From assembly GCF_000255455.1 (NCBI RefSeq), contig NZ_JH621249.1, positions 31,738 through 95,737 of the forward strand: DNA of 64,000 nt, given 5' to 3'. A program made the translations under genes and the position numbers. Positions 27,262 through 35,289 of this stretch are shown here, one piece after another. The stretch's first letter is position 1, and every line of letters starts with the position of its first letter. The notes under the pieces are model-generated. The model was not told the origin of the DNA. It made no database searches and saw only the letters and a program-made list of their open reading frames with translations. The stretch comes from Aquimarina agarilytica ZC1 (GTDB lineage: Bacteria > Bacteroidota > Bacteroidia > Flavobacteriales > Flavobacteriaceae).

Positions 27262-29547
27262 TTATTTCAACTCAATAGTTTTAGTCAAATCACCAATTTT
27301 TATAGTAAACTCACCGGGTTCGGCAACCCATTTTTCTGCTTCATTAACAAATTTAAAGTCAGTAGGCTTTAAAGTGAAATTCACTGTTTTACTTTCGCCA
27401 GAAGTTAAGTTAACTTTTTTAAAGCCTCGTAATGATTTTACTTCGGGACTAATACTAGCAATTTCATCTCTTAGGTACAATTGAACTACTTCTTTCCCAG
27501 TTACTTTTCCTGTATTTTTTACAGTTACCGAAACTTCAATAGTATCAGATGCACTAAATACATTTTTATTTACTGTTAAATTACTGTAATCAAATGTAGT
27601 GTAGGATAAGCCTGTTCCAAATTCATATAAAGGATTATAACTTTTTTGGTAGTCGGCATCATCATTTTGTTCCTCGTCACCTAAACTTTCGGTGTATTTA
27701 CGATTGTATTTTTGTAATGAATTGGTAAAACGAGGATAGTTATAAGGTAATTTACCACTTGGGTTTACGTCGCCATAAATAATATCAACTAAAGCACGAG
27801 AACCTTCGCTTCCAGGTAAATAACATTGAATAGTTGCTTTTGATTTAAGTTCAAAATTAGTGATTGTTCTTGGTCTACCTTCGTTTAGTACCAATATAAC
27901 AGGCTTTCCTGTAGCTAATAAAGCTTCGGCTAATTTTTGTTGTGGCTCGGTAATGGCTAAGCCCATAATATCACCCGGAGTTTCGGTATAATTATGTTCA
28001 CCAACACATAACACAATAACATCAACCGATTGCGCTTTTTTAACAGCCTCAGCAATGTTAACTTCTTTAAAAATTGCTACGCCTTGGGCATAACTTACGT
28101 TTTCTTTACCTACTTTATTTTCAAAAGCTTCTAAAATAGTAAATTCATCTTTTTCAAATTCATCTGCTTTTTCACCTTGCCAAGTAAATGTCCAGCCTCC
28201 ATTTAAAAACTTCATACTATTGGCTGTTGGTCCTGTAACTAGTACTTTTTTGTTTTTACTCAAAGGTAAAATAGCGTCATTATTTTTTAGTAAGGTGATG
28301 GATTCTGCAGCAGCGTTATAAGCTAAAGTTTCATATTCGGCTGAACCAAATTTTTTGTAGTCTTTAGGTTTAGCTACAAAAGGCTGATCAAACAAACCTA
28401 ATTCGTATTTAAGTGCTAAAATTTTTAATACTGCATCGTCAATTCTAGTCATAGCTACTTCACCGCTTTTAGCTAATGAAAGTAAGTCATTATAAAAGGT
28501 GTAATTATCAGGTACCATGCTCATATCAATACCTGCGTTTATAGCCATTTTTACAGCTTCGCGATTATCTTTAGCTACTTTGTGGCGTGTATACAGGTAA
28601 ATAATATCCTGCCAATCGGTTAACACCATGCCTTGGAAACCTAATTGTTCCTTTAAAATAGTTGTTAATAATTTTTTACTGGCATGTACTGGTGTACCGT
28701 TAATTTCGCCAGAGCTTATCATAATACTTTTTGCTTTGGCATCAATGGCAGCTTTAAAAATAGGTAGATCAAATTGTTGTAATACCCTGTCAGGGATAAT
28801 ACTTGGAGTCCGGTCACGTCCGGTCACAGTACTTCCATAGCCTACAAAATGTTTGATGCATGTAGCTACATTGTATTTATCACCAACATTGTCTCCTTCA
28901 AAACCTTTAACCATGGCAACACCCATGGATTTAGAAAGGTAGGTGTCCTCACCAAAAGATTCCCATAAACGAGACCAAACTGGGGAGCGCGGTAAATCTA
29001 AATCGGGTGAAAATACCCATGGAATTGAAGAAGCTCTGGTTTCATACGCAGAAACACGAGTACCTTGTTCCACTAAATCAGTATTCCATGTAGCTGCCAT
29101 TCCTATTTGTTGAGGGAATAAGGTAGCTCCGGCAGTATAACTAGATCCATGAATGGCATCGATACCATAAAGGATAGGTATTTTTTTATCAGTTTTATTC
29201 GAAATAGCTTCAATTTTAGCCATTAGTTTTCCCCAAACTTCTGGAGTTACGCCACCTGTGCCTGGTACATTTAAAATGGAACCAATATTGTATTTTACTA
29301 TGGCTTCTTCAAGTTTAGCCTCATCAAGTACACCAGGACTAGATTCAAATGAAGTAATAGTTAATTGATTCATTTGACCAATTTTTTCTTCTAGCGTAAG
29401 CGAAGAAAGTAGTTTTTTAGCCTTACTAAGTGATGATTGAGAAAATACAGGAACAGGAGGTCCATTTACTACCATCGTTTTAGTGGCAGCAGTAGTAATT
29501 ACAGTACTTACAGAGAATACTGTAATTGCAAAATTTTTTAATTTCAT
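27262..29547 (-). CDS. Glycoside hydrolase family 3 beta-glucosidase, BglX-like
   Basis: This is a 761-residue periplasmic or secreted enzyme; residues 1-~28 are an export signal-like stretch. It removes beta-linked glucose (or xylose) from oligosaccharide ends. The N-terminal barrel has the KHFVGYGSTVTGRD segment, with the nucleophile Asp (near residue 311) in GMVLTDWQDI. The alpha/beta sandwich carries the acid/base region near VGEHNYTETPGD. The C-terminal fibronectin III-like domain runs from SYTTFDYSNLTV to the end (VTVKNTGKVTGKEVVQLYLRD, in part). The domain order and length match BglX. It has no T9SS domain. It is monocistronic with its own terminator. Confidence 0.9.
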   Translation of the reverse strand: MKLKNFAITVFSVSTVITTAATKTMVVNGPPVPVFSQSSLSKAKKLLSSLTLEEKIGQMNQLTITSFESSPGVLDEAKLEEAIVKYNIGSILNVPGTGGVTPEVWGKLMAKIEAISNKTDKKIPILYGIDAIHGSSYTAGATLFPQQIGMAATWNTDLVEQGTRVSAYETRASSIPWVFSPDLDLPRSPVWSRLWESFGEDTYLSKSMGVAMVKGFEGDNVGDKYNVATCIKHFVGYGSTVTGRDRTPSIIPDRVLQQFDLPIFKAAIDAKAKSIMISSGEINGTPVHASKKLLTTILKEQLGFQGMVLTDWQDIIYLYTRHKVAKDNREAVKMAINAGIDMSMVPDNYTFYNDLLSLAKSGEVAMTRIDDAVLKILALKYELGLFDQPFVAKPKDYKKFGSAEYETLAYNAAAESITLLKNNDAILPLSKNKKVLVTGPTANSMKFLNGGWTFTWQGEKADEFEKDEFTILEAFENKVGKENVSYAQGVAIFKEVNIAEAVKKAQSVDVIVLCVGEHNYTETPGDIMGLAITEPQQKLAEALLATGKPVILVLNEGRPRTITNFELKSKATIQCYLPGSEGSRALVDIIYGDVNPSGKLPYNYPRFTNSLQKYNRKYTESLGDEEQNDDADYQKSYNPLYEFGTGLSYTTFDYSNLTVNKNVFSASDTIEVSVTVKNTGKVTGKEVVQLYLRDEIASISPEVKSLRGFKKVNLTSGESKTVNFTLKPTDFKFVNEAEKWVAEPGEFTIKIGDLTKTIELK

Positions 29548-29653
29548 GGTAATAAGTTAGTTATGTGACATGAAATATAAGAAATTATTAAGCTATTGTA
29601 AAAAAACTAGTCTTTTTCTTATTTTGATTGTTTTGCTTACTGTAAAAATAGGT

Positions 29654-30541
29654 TTAATTGGTAGCCTCTTTGAATAAGTTTTCAATGTTTATTTCCTGCG
29701 GTTGTAATTGCGTTAATTTTAAATTATGAGCAACAGCAAAATCAAATAGGTGTATAGCGCAGTTCTCCTGGTTGTCAAAACTTACTATAAACTGAGTGTC
29801 TTTTAGTTGTGTTATTCCTATTACATTAGGTAATTTTTCAAGGGAAGCCACATGAGGGGGGTGATTAAAAGTGACTAGTAAGTTTTGTTTTGTATTTAAG
29901 GAGTCAATACGTTGATCGGTAACTAAAGTTCCTTTATTTATAACAAGCACTCGGTCACACATAGCTTCCACCTCTTGCATAATATGGGTTGATAATAGTA
30001 CCGTTTTGTCCTTACCTAAACTTTTAATTAAACCTCTAATTTCCACCAATTGATTAGGGTCTAATCCCGTAGTGGGTTCATCCAATAATAAAACTTTAGG
30101 ATCGTGTAATAGTGAGCAAGCTAATCCAACTCGTTGACGGTATCCTTTTGATAGTGCCCCAATTTTTTTTGATGTTTCATTTTGTAGTCCCGTTAATTCG
30201 ATAACTTCATTAATTCTAGATTTAGGAACCTTATACAAATTGGCATTAAAATTTAAATATTCTTTAGGGTATTGATTTAAATACAGCGGATTATGTTCGG
30301 GTAAGTATCCGATACTCTGTTGTACCTGTTTTGTTTGCGTGTTGATATTAAAGTTGTTTACAAAAGCGTCACCATCAGTAGGAGTTAGGTAGGTGGTCAA
30401 CAATTTCATTAATGTTGATTTTCCGGCACCATTAGGCCCTAAAAAACCAACTATTTGTCCACTAGGGATATCAAAAGACATATCGTTTAGAGCTTTTTGA
30501 TTACCGTAATGTTTGGAAAGGTTGGATACTTTTATTGACAT
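29654..30541 (-). CDS. gldA: ABC transporter ATPase GldA (gliding motility)
   Basis: This is a 295-residue ABC ATPase. ATG 30541 (MSIKVSNLSKHYGNQKAL) was chosen over 30562 because the family starts there. Walker A is GPNGAGKST (35-43), signature LSKGYRQRVG, Walker B VLLLDEPTTGLDP, and the switch histidine is in LLSTHIMQEVEAM. The C-terminal half has the substrate-class-specific ~90 residues ending HLFDFAVAHNLKL. In Flavobacterium johnsoniae GldA works with GldF and GldG, and its loss stops gliding in some strains. Permease partners are not adjacent here, so the name rests on sequence resemblance. Confidence 0.75.
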   Translation of the reverse strand: MSIKVSNLSKHYGNQKALNDMSFDIPSGQIVGFLGPNGAGKSTLMKLLTTYLTPTDGDAFVNNFNINTQTKQVQQSIGYLPEHNPLYLNQYPKEYLNFNANLYKVPKSRINEVIELTGLQNETSKKIGALSKGYRQRVGLACSLLHDPKVLLLDEPTTGLDPNQLVEIRGLIKSLGKDKTVLLSTHIMQEVEAMCDRVLVINKGTLVTDQRIDSLNTKQNLLVTFNHPPHVASLEKLPNVIGITQLKDTQFIVSFDNQENCAIHLFDFAVAHNLKLTQLQPQEINIENLFKEATN

Positions 30542-30561
30542 TTGTAAACTTCTTAGTAGCA

Positions 30562-30569
30562 CAAAAATA
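30562..30569 (-). promoter_or_regulatory. -7 element of gldA
   Basis: CAAAAATA on the plus strand reads TATTTTTG on the minus strand, a perfect TAnnTTTG, 20 bases before the gldA start codon. Confidence 0.45.
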
Positions 30570-30631
30570 ATTTTATAAATAGGAATAGCGCTATTAATTT
30601 TTTCTTTTCTAAAAAAATCTTAAAAAAAATT

Positions 30632-30661
30632 TTTGCATTGTCAAAAGTTTAAATACATTTG
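30632..30661 (+). promoter_or_regulatory. Promoter of the Phe/Tyr biosynthesis operon
   Basis: TTTG (30632-30635) and TACATTTG (30654-30661) are separated by 18 bases, a near-ideal Bacteroidota promoter. Transcription would start near 30668, just before the leader peptide. Confidence 0.7.
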
Positions 30662-30679
30662 TAGCATATTAATAAGTCA

Positions 30680-30733
30680 ATGAACAATTTATTTTTTTAC
30701 AACCGATTTTATTTCTTCTTCTTTTTTAGATAG
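30680..30733 (+). CDS. Phe leader peptide, 17 residues
   Basis: ATG 30680 to TAG 30731-30733 encodes MNNLFFYNRFYFFFFFR: eight Phe and two Tyr in 17 codons, five of the Phe consecutive and just before the stop. It lies between a strong promoter and an intrinsic terminator that precedes pheA. This is the design of classical amino-acid attenuator leaders, in which ribosome stalling on scarce charged tRNA-Phe decides whether transcription continues. It is too short for ordinary gene calling. The peptide itself need have no function. Confidence 0.85.
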   Translation: MNNLFFYNRFYFFFFFR

Positions 30734-30736
30734 AAG

Positions 30737-30811
30737 CGGGATTTTGGTATGTAAAAAGTAAAATGCTAAATATATAAAATCCCGATTCTGAAATAGAGTC
30801 GGGATTTTTTT
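30737..30811 (+). promoter_or_regulatory. Transcription attenuator of the phe operon (antiterminator/terminator switch)
   Basis: CGGGATTTT (30737-30745), starting 4 bases after the leader stop codon, pairs perfectly with AAAATCCCG (30776-30784), which is also the 5' arm of the terminator. A ribosome stalled on the Phe codons leaves 30737-30745 free, so the antiterminator forms. A ribosome that reaches the stop codon covers this segment, so the terminator forms. The two structures are mutually exclusive. Confidence 0.8.
30776..30811 (+). terminator. Attenuator terminator
   Basis: A 14-bp stem (30776-30789 with 30795-30808, one G-U pair) with a 5-base loop is followed by a run of seven T. It lies 30 bases before the pheA start codon. 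Confidence 0.88.
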
Positions 30812-30841
30812 GTGTAGTTATTGAAAGTACTAGTATAATAA

Positions 30842-31672
30842 ATGAAACAAATAATAGGAATACAAGGAGTTAAAGGATCCTACCATCATCGTGTAGCTTT
30901 GACTTATTTTGGGAATGATATTGAGGTAAATGAATGTATGTCTTTTCAGGAATTGGTATATAACCTAGAAAAAGGAATATGTACCGATGCTGTAATGGCC
31001 ATTGAAAATTCAATAGCAGGGTCTATTATTCCTAACTACGCATATATTGATGAGCATGATTTAACTATTAGTGGGGAGTTTTATTTACCGATACATCATT
31101 GTTTGATGGCTTTAGAAGGGCAAGCTATTTTGGACATTAAGGAAGTATATTCCCATCCAATGGCATTATTACAGTGTAAAGAATTTTTTAGAGCACATTC
31201 ACATATTAAGCTAATTGAAGATGCTGATACGGCAGAGGTAGCTAAACGCATTACAGATAAAAAGTTACTAGGTGTTGCCGCTATTGCGGGAAAAACAGCA
31301 GCCGATATTTACAGTTTAAATGTTTTGGCCGAAGATATTCAAACGATAAAAACAAATAGTACACGTTTTTTTATTTTAAATACCAGAAATGATTCAGGGG
31401 TAAAAAAAGAAGAAGTTAATAAAGCTTCGCTAAAATTTGTATTAGATCATAAACGCGGCAGTCTAGCGGCAGTATTAAATGTATTGAGCGATTGTCGAAT
31501 GAATTTAACCAAAATACAATCATTACCTGTAATTGATAAACCTTGGAAGTATGCTTTTTTTGTTGATGTAACTTTTGATAGTAGTATCAATTACGAAAAA
31601 GCCACATCGATATTAGAAATTATGGCAACTGAATTTAAAATACTTGGTGAATATAAAAACCAAAAAGGATGA
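30842..31672 (+). CDS. pheA: Prephenate dehydratase with ACT domain
   Basis: The enzyme converts prephenate to phenylpyruvate in phenylalanine synthesis. It has 276 residues: a periplasmic-binding-like catalytic part (IGIQGVKGSYHHRVAL, AIENSIAGSI, and TNSTRFFIL with the catalytic TRF) and a C-terminal ACT domain from about residue 195 (LKFVLDHKRGSLAAVLNVLS). The usual Phe-binding ESRP in the ACT domain reads QSLP here. There is no chorismate mutase domain; that activity is fused to the DAHP synthase downstream. It is the first gene behind the attenuator, and its last 4 bases overlap the aminotransferase start. Confidence 0.92.
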   Translation: MKQIIGIQGVKGSYHHRVALTYFGNDIEVNECMSFQELVYNLEKGICTDAVMAIENSIAGSIIPNYAYIDEHDLTISGEFYLPIHHCLMALEGQAILDIKEVYSHPMALLQCKEFFRAHSHIKLIEDADTAEVAKRITDKKLLGVAAIAGKTAADIYSLNVLAEDIQTIKTNSTRFFILNTRNDSGVKKEEVNKASLKFVLDHKRGSLAAVLNVLSDCRMNLTKIQSLPVIDKPWKYAFFVDVTFDSSINYEKATSILEIMATEFKILGEYKNQKG

Positions 31673-32829
31673 GTATAGTAACAGCAAAACGTTTAGATAC
31701 AGTAGAGGAATACTACTTTTCTAAAAAATTGAGAGAAGTTCGTTCCTTGGTTTTGCAAGGGAAGCCTGTTATTAATATGGCTATTGGTAGTCCAGATTTG
31801 GAACCACCAGTATCGGTAATTAAAGCAATAACCGAAGCTGTTTTGGTAAATGGAGCACATAAATATCAAAGTTATCAAGGTTTACCAGAGTTACGTAAAG
31901 CTATTGTAAATTTTTATGAGCTACATTATGGAGTTGATTTGAACGAAGATACCGAAGTACTTCCGTTAATGGGGTCAAAGGAAGGTATTATGCATATTTC
32001 CATGGCCTATTTAAACGAAGGGGATCAAGTGCTTATACCAAATCCAGGTTATCCGACATACACATCGGTTACTAGATTATTAGGAGCCGAACCTATTTTT
32101 TATGATTTATCAGCAGAAAATGCTTGGGAACCTAATCTTGAAGCTTTATCTAAGCAAGATTTAAGTAAAGTGAAAATCATGTGGGTTAATTATCCACATA
32201 TGCCTACTGGAGCGGCTGGATCAAAGGAAATGTTTAAAAGTTTAATCGCTTTCGCTAAGAAGCATAATATATTATTGGTAAATGATAATCCATATAGTTT
32301 TGTATTGAATCCAGAACCAATGAGTATTTTGAGTATACCAGGAGCTAAAGAAGTCGCTATTGAGTTAAACTCATTAAGTAAAACCTTTAACATGGCAGGT
32401 TGGCGTGTTGGTATGGTGTTAGGAGCTAAAGAAAAAATAGAAGCTATTCTAAAAGTAAAGAGTAATATGGATAGCGGTATGTTTCAGGGATTACAAAAAG
32501 GAGCTATAGCCGCATTGGAGTGCGGTACAGAATGGTTTGCTAGTATGAATGAGGTGTATGCCAAACGTAGAAAGTTAATTTGGAAATTAGCCACACTATT
32601 AGGTTGTACATATGATCAACATGCTACGGGAATGTTTGTGTGGTCTAAGTTACCAGCAGAGATTACAGATGCCGAAGCGTTTATTGATCGTATTTTGTAT
32701 GAGAAATCCATATTTATAACACCAGGTACCATTTTTGGAAGTCAAGGAAAAGGATACATACGTTTTTCATTATGTATTGATGAAAAAGCAATAGAAGAAG
32801 CCATCGAACGTTTAAATGGATTTGTTTAG
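31669..32829 (+). CDS. Class I/II aminotransferase, probable aromatic aminotransferase
   Basis: This is a 386-residue PLP-dependent enzyme of fold type I. The cofactor lysine is in LNSLSKTFNMAGWRVG. The substrate-anchoring Arg lies in the C-terminal FSLCIDEKAI region preceded by KGYIRFS. MAIGSPDLEPP, YQGLPELRKAI and PNPGYPTY are standard family landmarks. Its position between pheA and tyrA, with a 4-base overlap with pheA (ATGA), makes the transamination of phenylpyruvate and 4-hydroxyphenylpyruvate to Phe and Tyr the likely role. Aspartate or LL-diaminopimelate aminotransferase activity is the main alternative by sequence alone. Confidence 0.85.
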   Translation: MSIVTAKRLDTVEEYYFSKKLREVRSLVLQGKPVINMAIGSPDLEPPVSVIKAITEAVLVNGAHKYQSYQGLPELRKAIVNFYELHYGVDLNEDTEVLPLMGSKEGIMHISMAYLNEGDQVLIPNPGYPTYTSVTRLLGAEPIFYDLSAENAWEPNLEALSKQDLSKVKIMWVNYPHMPTGAAGSKEMFKSLIAFAKKHNILLVNDNPYSFVLNPEPMSILSIPGAKEVAIELNSLSKTFNMAGWRVGMVLGAKEKIEAILKVKSNMDSGMFQGLQKGAIAALECGTEWFASMNEVYAKRRKLIWKLATLLGCTYDQHATGMFVWSKLPAEITDAEAFIDRILYEKSIFITPGTIFGSQGKGYIRFSLCIDEKAIEEAIERLNGFV

Positions 32830-32895
32830 CCAATAAAGGTTTAAAATTGTAAAAAATAACGGTAAGTATTAAATTAATTAAAGCTAATTGCATAG

Positions 32896-32929
32896 CGCTT
32901 AAAGCTAATGGCAATTCGCGTTAAGCGAA
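32896..32929. repeat. Stem-loop ahead of tyrA, containing the palindrome TTCGCGTTAAGCGAA
   Basis: CGCTTAA (32896-32902) pairs with TTAAGCG (32921-32927) in the gap before tyrA. The 15-mer TTCGCGTTAAGCGAA (32915-32929) recurs with one change inside the helicase gene at 60939-60953. Confidence 0.35.
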
Positions 32930-32937
32930 TCAGATCA

Positions 32938-33786
32938 ATGAAAGTTTTTGTAATAGGAGTAGGGTTAATAGGAGGTTCATTAGTAACTGATATAAAAGTA
33001 GCTTATAAAGATGCGATTGTATATGGTATTGATGCTAATGAAAGCAACTTGGCCACAGCAATTTCATTGGGCTTTGTGGATAAAAGTGCTACCTTTGCAA
33101 ACTTGTATGAAGCGGATGTTGTAATTTTAGCCATTCCAGTGGATATTGCTCAAATTGTGTTACCACAAGTATTGGATAAAATAGAAGATCATTGCTTAGT
33201 TTTTGATGTAGGTTCAACTAAGGAAAAATTGTGTAATCAAGTTTCGAAACATTCAAAAAGAGCTTGTTATTTAGCGGCTCATCCTATTGCAGGTACAGAA
33301 TTTTCGGGGCCTAAAGCAGCTTTAGCGAATTTATTCAGAGGAAAAGCGAATATTATTTGCGAAGTTGAAAAAACTGGGCAAAAGCAAGTAGAGTTTGCGT
33401 TGGATATTTTTGATCGTTTGGGAATGCGTATTCGTTATATGGACGCCGCATCGCATGATAAACATATTGCTTATGTATCGCATTTATCGCATGTAAGTTC
33501 ATTTATGTTAGGTAAAACGGTTATTGAAAAAGAGAAAAATGAACGTGATATTTTTGATATGGCTGGAAGTGGATTTGCTTCGACCGTTCGTTTAGCTAAA
33601 AGTTCACCAGCAATGTGGACACCTATTTTTAAACAAAATAAAGAAAATGTAATAGGAGCATTACAGGAGTACATTGATAATTTAACAGCGTTTAAAGCCT
33701 TAATGGAAGCAGGTAATGATGAAGATATTTTTAATGAAATGAAAGATACCAATAGAATTAAAACAATTTTACAAGGTATTGAATGA
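32938..33786 (+). CDS. tyrA: Prephenate dehydrogenase
   Basis: The enzyme oxidatively decarboxylates prephenate to 4-hydroxyphenylpyruvate in tyrosine synthesis. ATG 32938 gives 282 residues beginning with the dinucleotide-binding MKVFVIGVGLIGGSL; the frame open upstream (from 32908) adds residues not found in the family. Other marks are VILAIPVD, FDVGSTKEKL, AAHPIAGTEFSGP and the catalytic-His region YVSHLSHVSSF. There is no ACT or chorismate mutase domain. It follows the aminotransferase by 108 bases in the same operon. Confidence 0.92.
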   Translation: MKVFVIGVGLIGGSLVTDIKVAYKDAIVYGIDANESNLATAISLGFVDKSATFANLYEADVVILAIPVDIAQIVLPQVLDKIEDHCLVFDVGSTKEKLCNQVSKHSKRACYLAAHPIAGTEFSGPKAALANLFRGKANIICEVEKTGQKQVEFALDIFDRLGMRIRYMDAASHDKHIAYVSHLSHVSSFMLGKTVIEKEKNERDIFDMAGSGFASTVRLAKSSPAMWTPIFKQNKENVIGALQEYIDNLTAFKALMEAGNDEDIFNEMKDTNRIKTILQGIE

Positions 33787-33973
33787 TTATAAGTAAATAT
33801 CGATAAAGAGTAAAAAAATATAAGACAAAAGAAGAAAGAATATAGACAGGTTAGTTTATGAGTTTTATGGATAATATATAGTAAGTCTATTATCTATATT
33901 CGAATTTCTTTTTCTTACATAATTAAATACAAATAAGAATAAAAAGTGTCTAGCGACACACAACTCATTTACA

Positions 33974-35050
33974 ATGGAAAACAAAAAGGAACTTAGAAAT
34001 TGGTTAGATGCCTACAAGTTAGATCACCCTTTAGTAATTGCGGGACCTTGTAGTGCAGAAACAGAGGATCAGGTAGTTAAAATTGCACATCAATTAAAGG
34101 ATTCAGATGCATCGGTATTACGTGCCGGAATCTGGAAACCCCGTACTCGCCCTGGAAACTTTGAAGGTGTTGGTGCTTTAGGATTAAAATGGCTACAAAC
34201 AGCAAAAAAAGAAACTGGAATGCTTACGGCTACTGAGGTAGCCAACCCACACCACGTAGAATTAGCTTTAGAGCATGATATTGATATTTTATGGATTGGT
34301 GCGCGTAGCACGGTTTCACCTTTTATTGTTCAAGATATTGCAGAAGCTTGTAGAGGAATAAAAAATCCAGTATTAGTTAAAAACCCAATTAACCCAGACT
34401 TGGCTTTATGGTTAGGAGCGGTAGAGCGTTTTTATACTTGTGACGTTAAAAATCTAGGAGTTATTCACAGAGGGTTTTCTACTTACGAAAAAACAAAGTA
34501 CAGAAACATTCCAGAATGGCAAATTCCAATTGACTTACAAGCTAAGTTCCCAGATTTACCAATTATATTAGATCCTTCGCATATTGCAGGACGTAGAGAT
34601 ATTATTCAGGATTTATGTCAAACAGGTTTAGATTTGAATTTTGATGGAATGATTATAGAATCTCATTACGATCCAGATAATGCTTGGAGTGATGCTAAAC
34701 AACAAATTACACCAGATACACTTATTCAAATCATGAAAGATTTGAAAGTACGTAGTGAAGGTGGTACAGCAGCATACGAAAGTGCTTTAAATGAATTGAG
34801 AGCACGTATTGATATTGCTGATGAAAGTATTGTACAGCAGCTAGCAAAACGTATGTCAATTTCTGATGAAATTGGAAAAGTAAAAGCGGCAAACAACGTT
34901 CAAATTTTACAAAATGATCGTTGGAATGCTATCAAAAATAAAATGATTAACGACGGTAGTCAAGTAGGTTTAAGTGAAGAATTTATTGAAAAAGTATATT
35001 CGGCAATTCACCAAGAATCGATTAGTCACCAACACAATATAGCTAAGTAA
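33974..35050 (+). CDS. Bifunctional DAHP synthase / chorismate mutase
   Basis: The 358-residue protein fuses the first step of the shikimate pathway to chorismate mutase. Residues ~1-260 are a type I-beta (KDPG-like) DAHP synthase: VIAGPCSAETEDQ, LRAGIWKPRTRPG, LTATEVANP, WIGARSTVSPF, LVKNPINPD and the metal-site LDPSHIAGRRD. Residues ~265-350 are an AroQ-type chorismate mutase (LNELRARIDIADESIVQQLAKR). The fused mutase probably also serves as the Phe or prephenate sensor for feedback inhibition, as known for related fusions. It ends the phe/tyr operon, 187 bases after tyrA; the gap holds only AT-rich sequence. It is followed by a strong terminator. Confidence 0.93.
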   Translation: MENKKELRNWLDAYKLDHPLVIAGPCSAETEDQVVKIAHQLKDSDASVLRAGIWKPRTRPGNFEGVGALGLKWLQTAKKETGMLTATEVANPHHVELALEHDIDILWIGARSTVSPFIVQDIAEACRGIKNPVLVKNPINPDLALWLGAVERFYTCDVKNLGVIHRGFSTYEKTKYRNIPEWQIPIDLQAKFPDLPIILDPSHIAGRRDIIQDLCQTGLDLNFDGMIIESHYDPDNAWSDAKQQITPDTLIQIMKDLKVRSEGGTAAYESALNELRARIDIADESIVQQLAKRMSISDEIGKVKAANNVQILQNDRWNAIKNKMINDGSQVGLSEEFIEKVYSAIHQESISHQHNIAK

Positions 35051-35076
35051 TTTAGTAGTTAACTTATTTGTATTAT

Positions 35077-35104
35077 AGGCCATTTGGAATTTTCCAAATG
35101 GCCT
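35077..35104 (+). terminator. Terminator of the aromatic operon
   Basis: AGGCCATTTGGAA (35077-35089) pairs with TTCCAAATGGCCT (35092-35104), followed by a T-run. Confidence 0.88.
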
Positions 35105-35289
35105 TTTTTATTAAGTAGCTATAGGAAAAACGGGGCATGGTGTAATTTCGTCTAATAAATCGTAATGTTATCTAAATAAAGGGGTGAAAAACAATTTATT
35201 GTGTTTGGTTAACGTTAATTTTTTTAATGATTAAAGGATCTTATTTATATCTAAACAATAAACTTAACAACACGATTAACACTATATCA

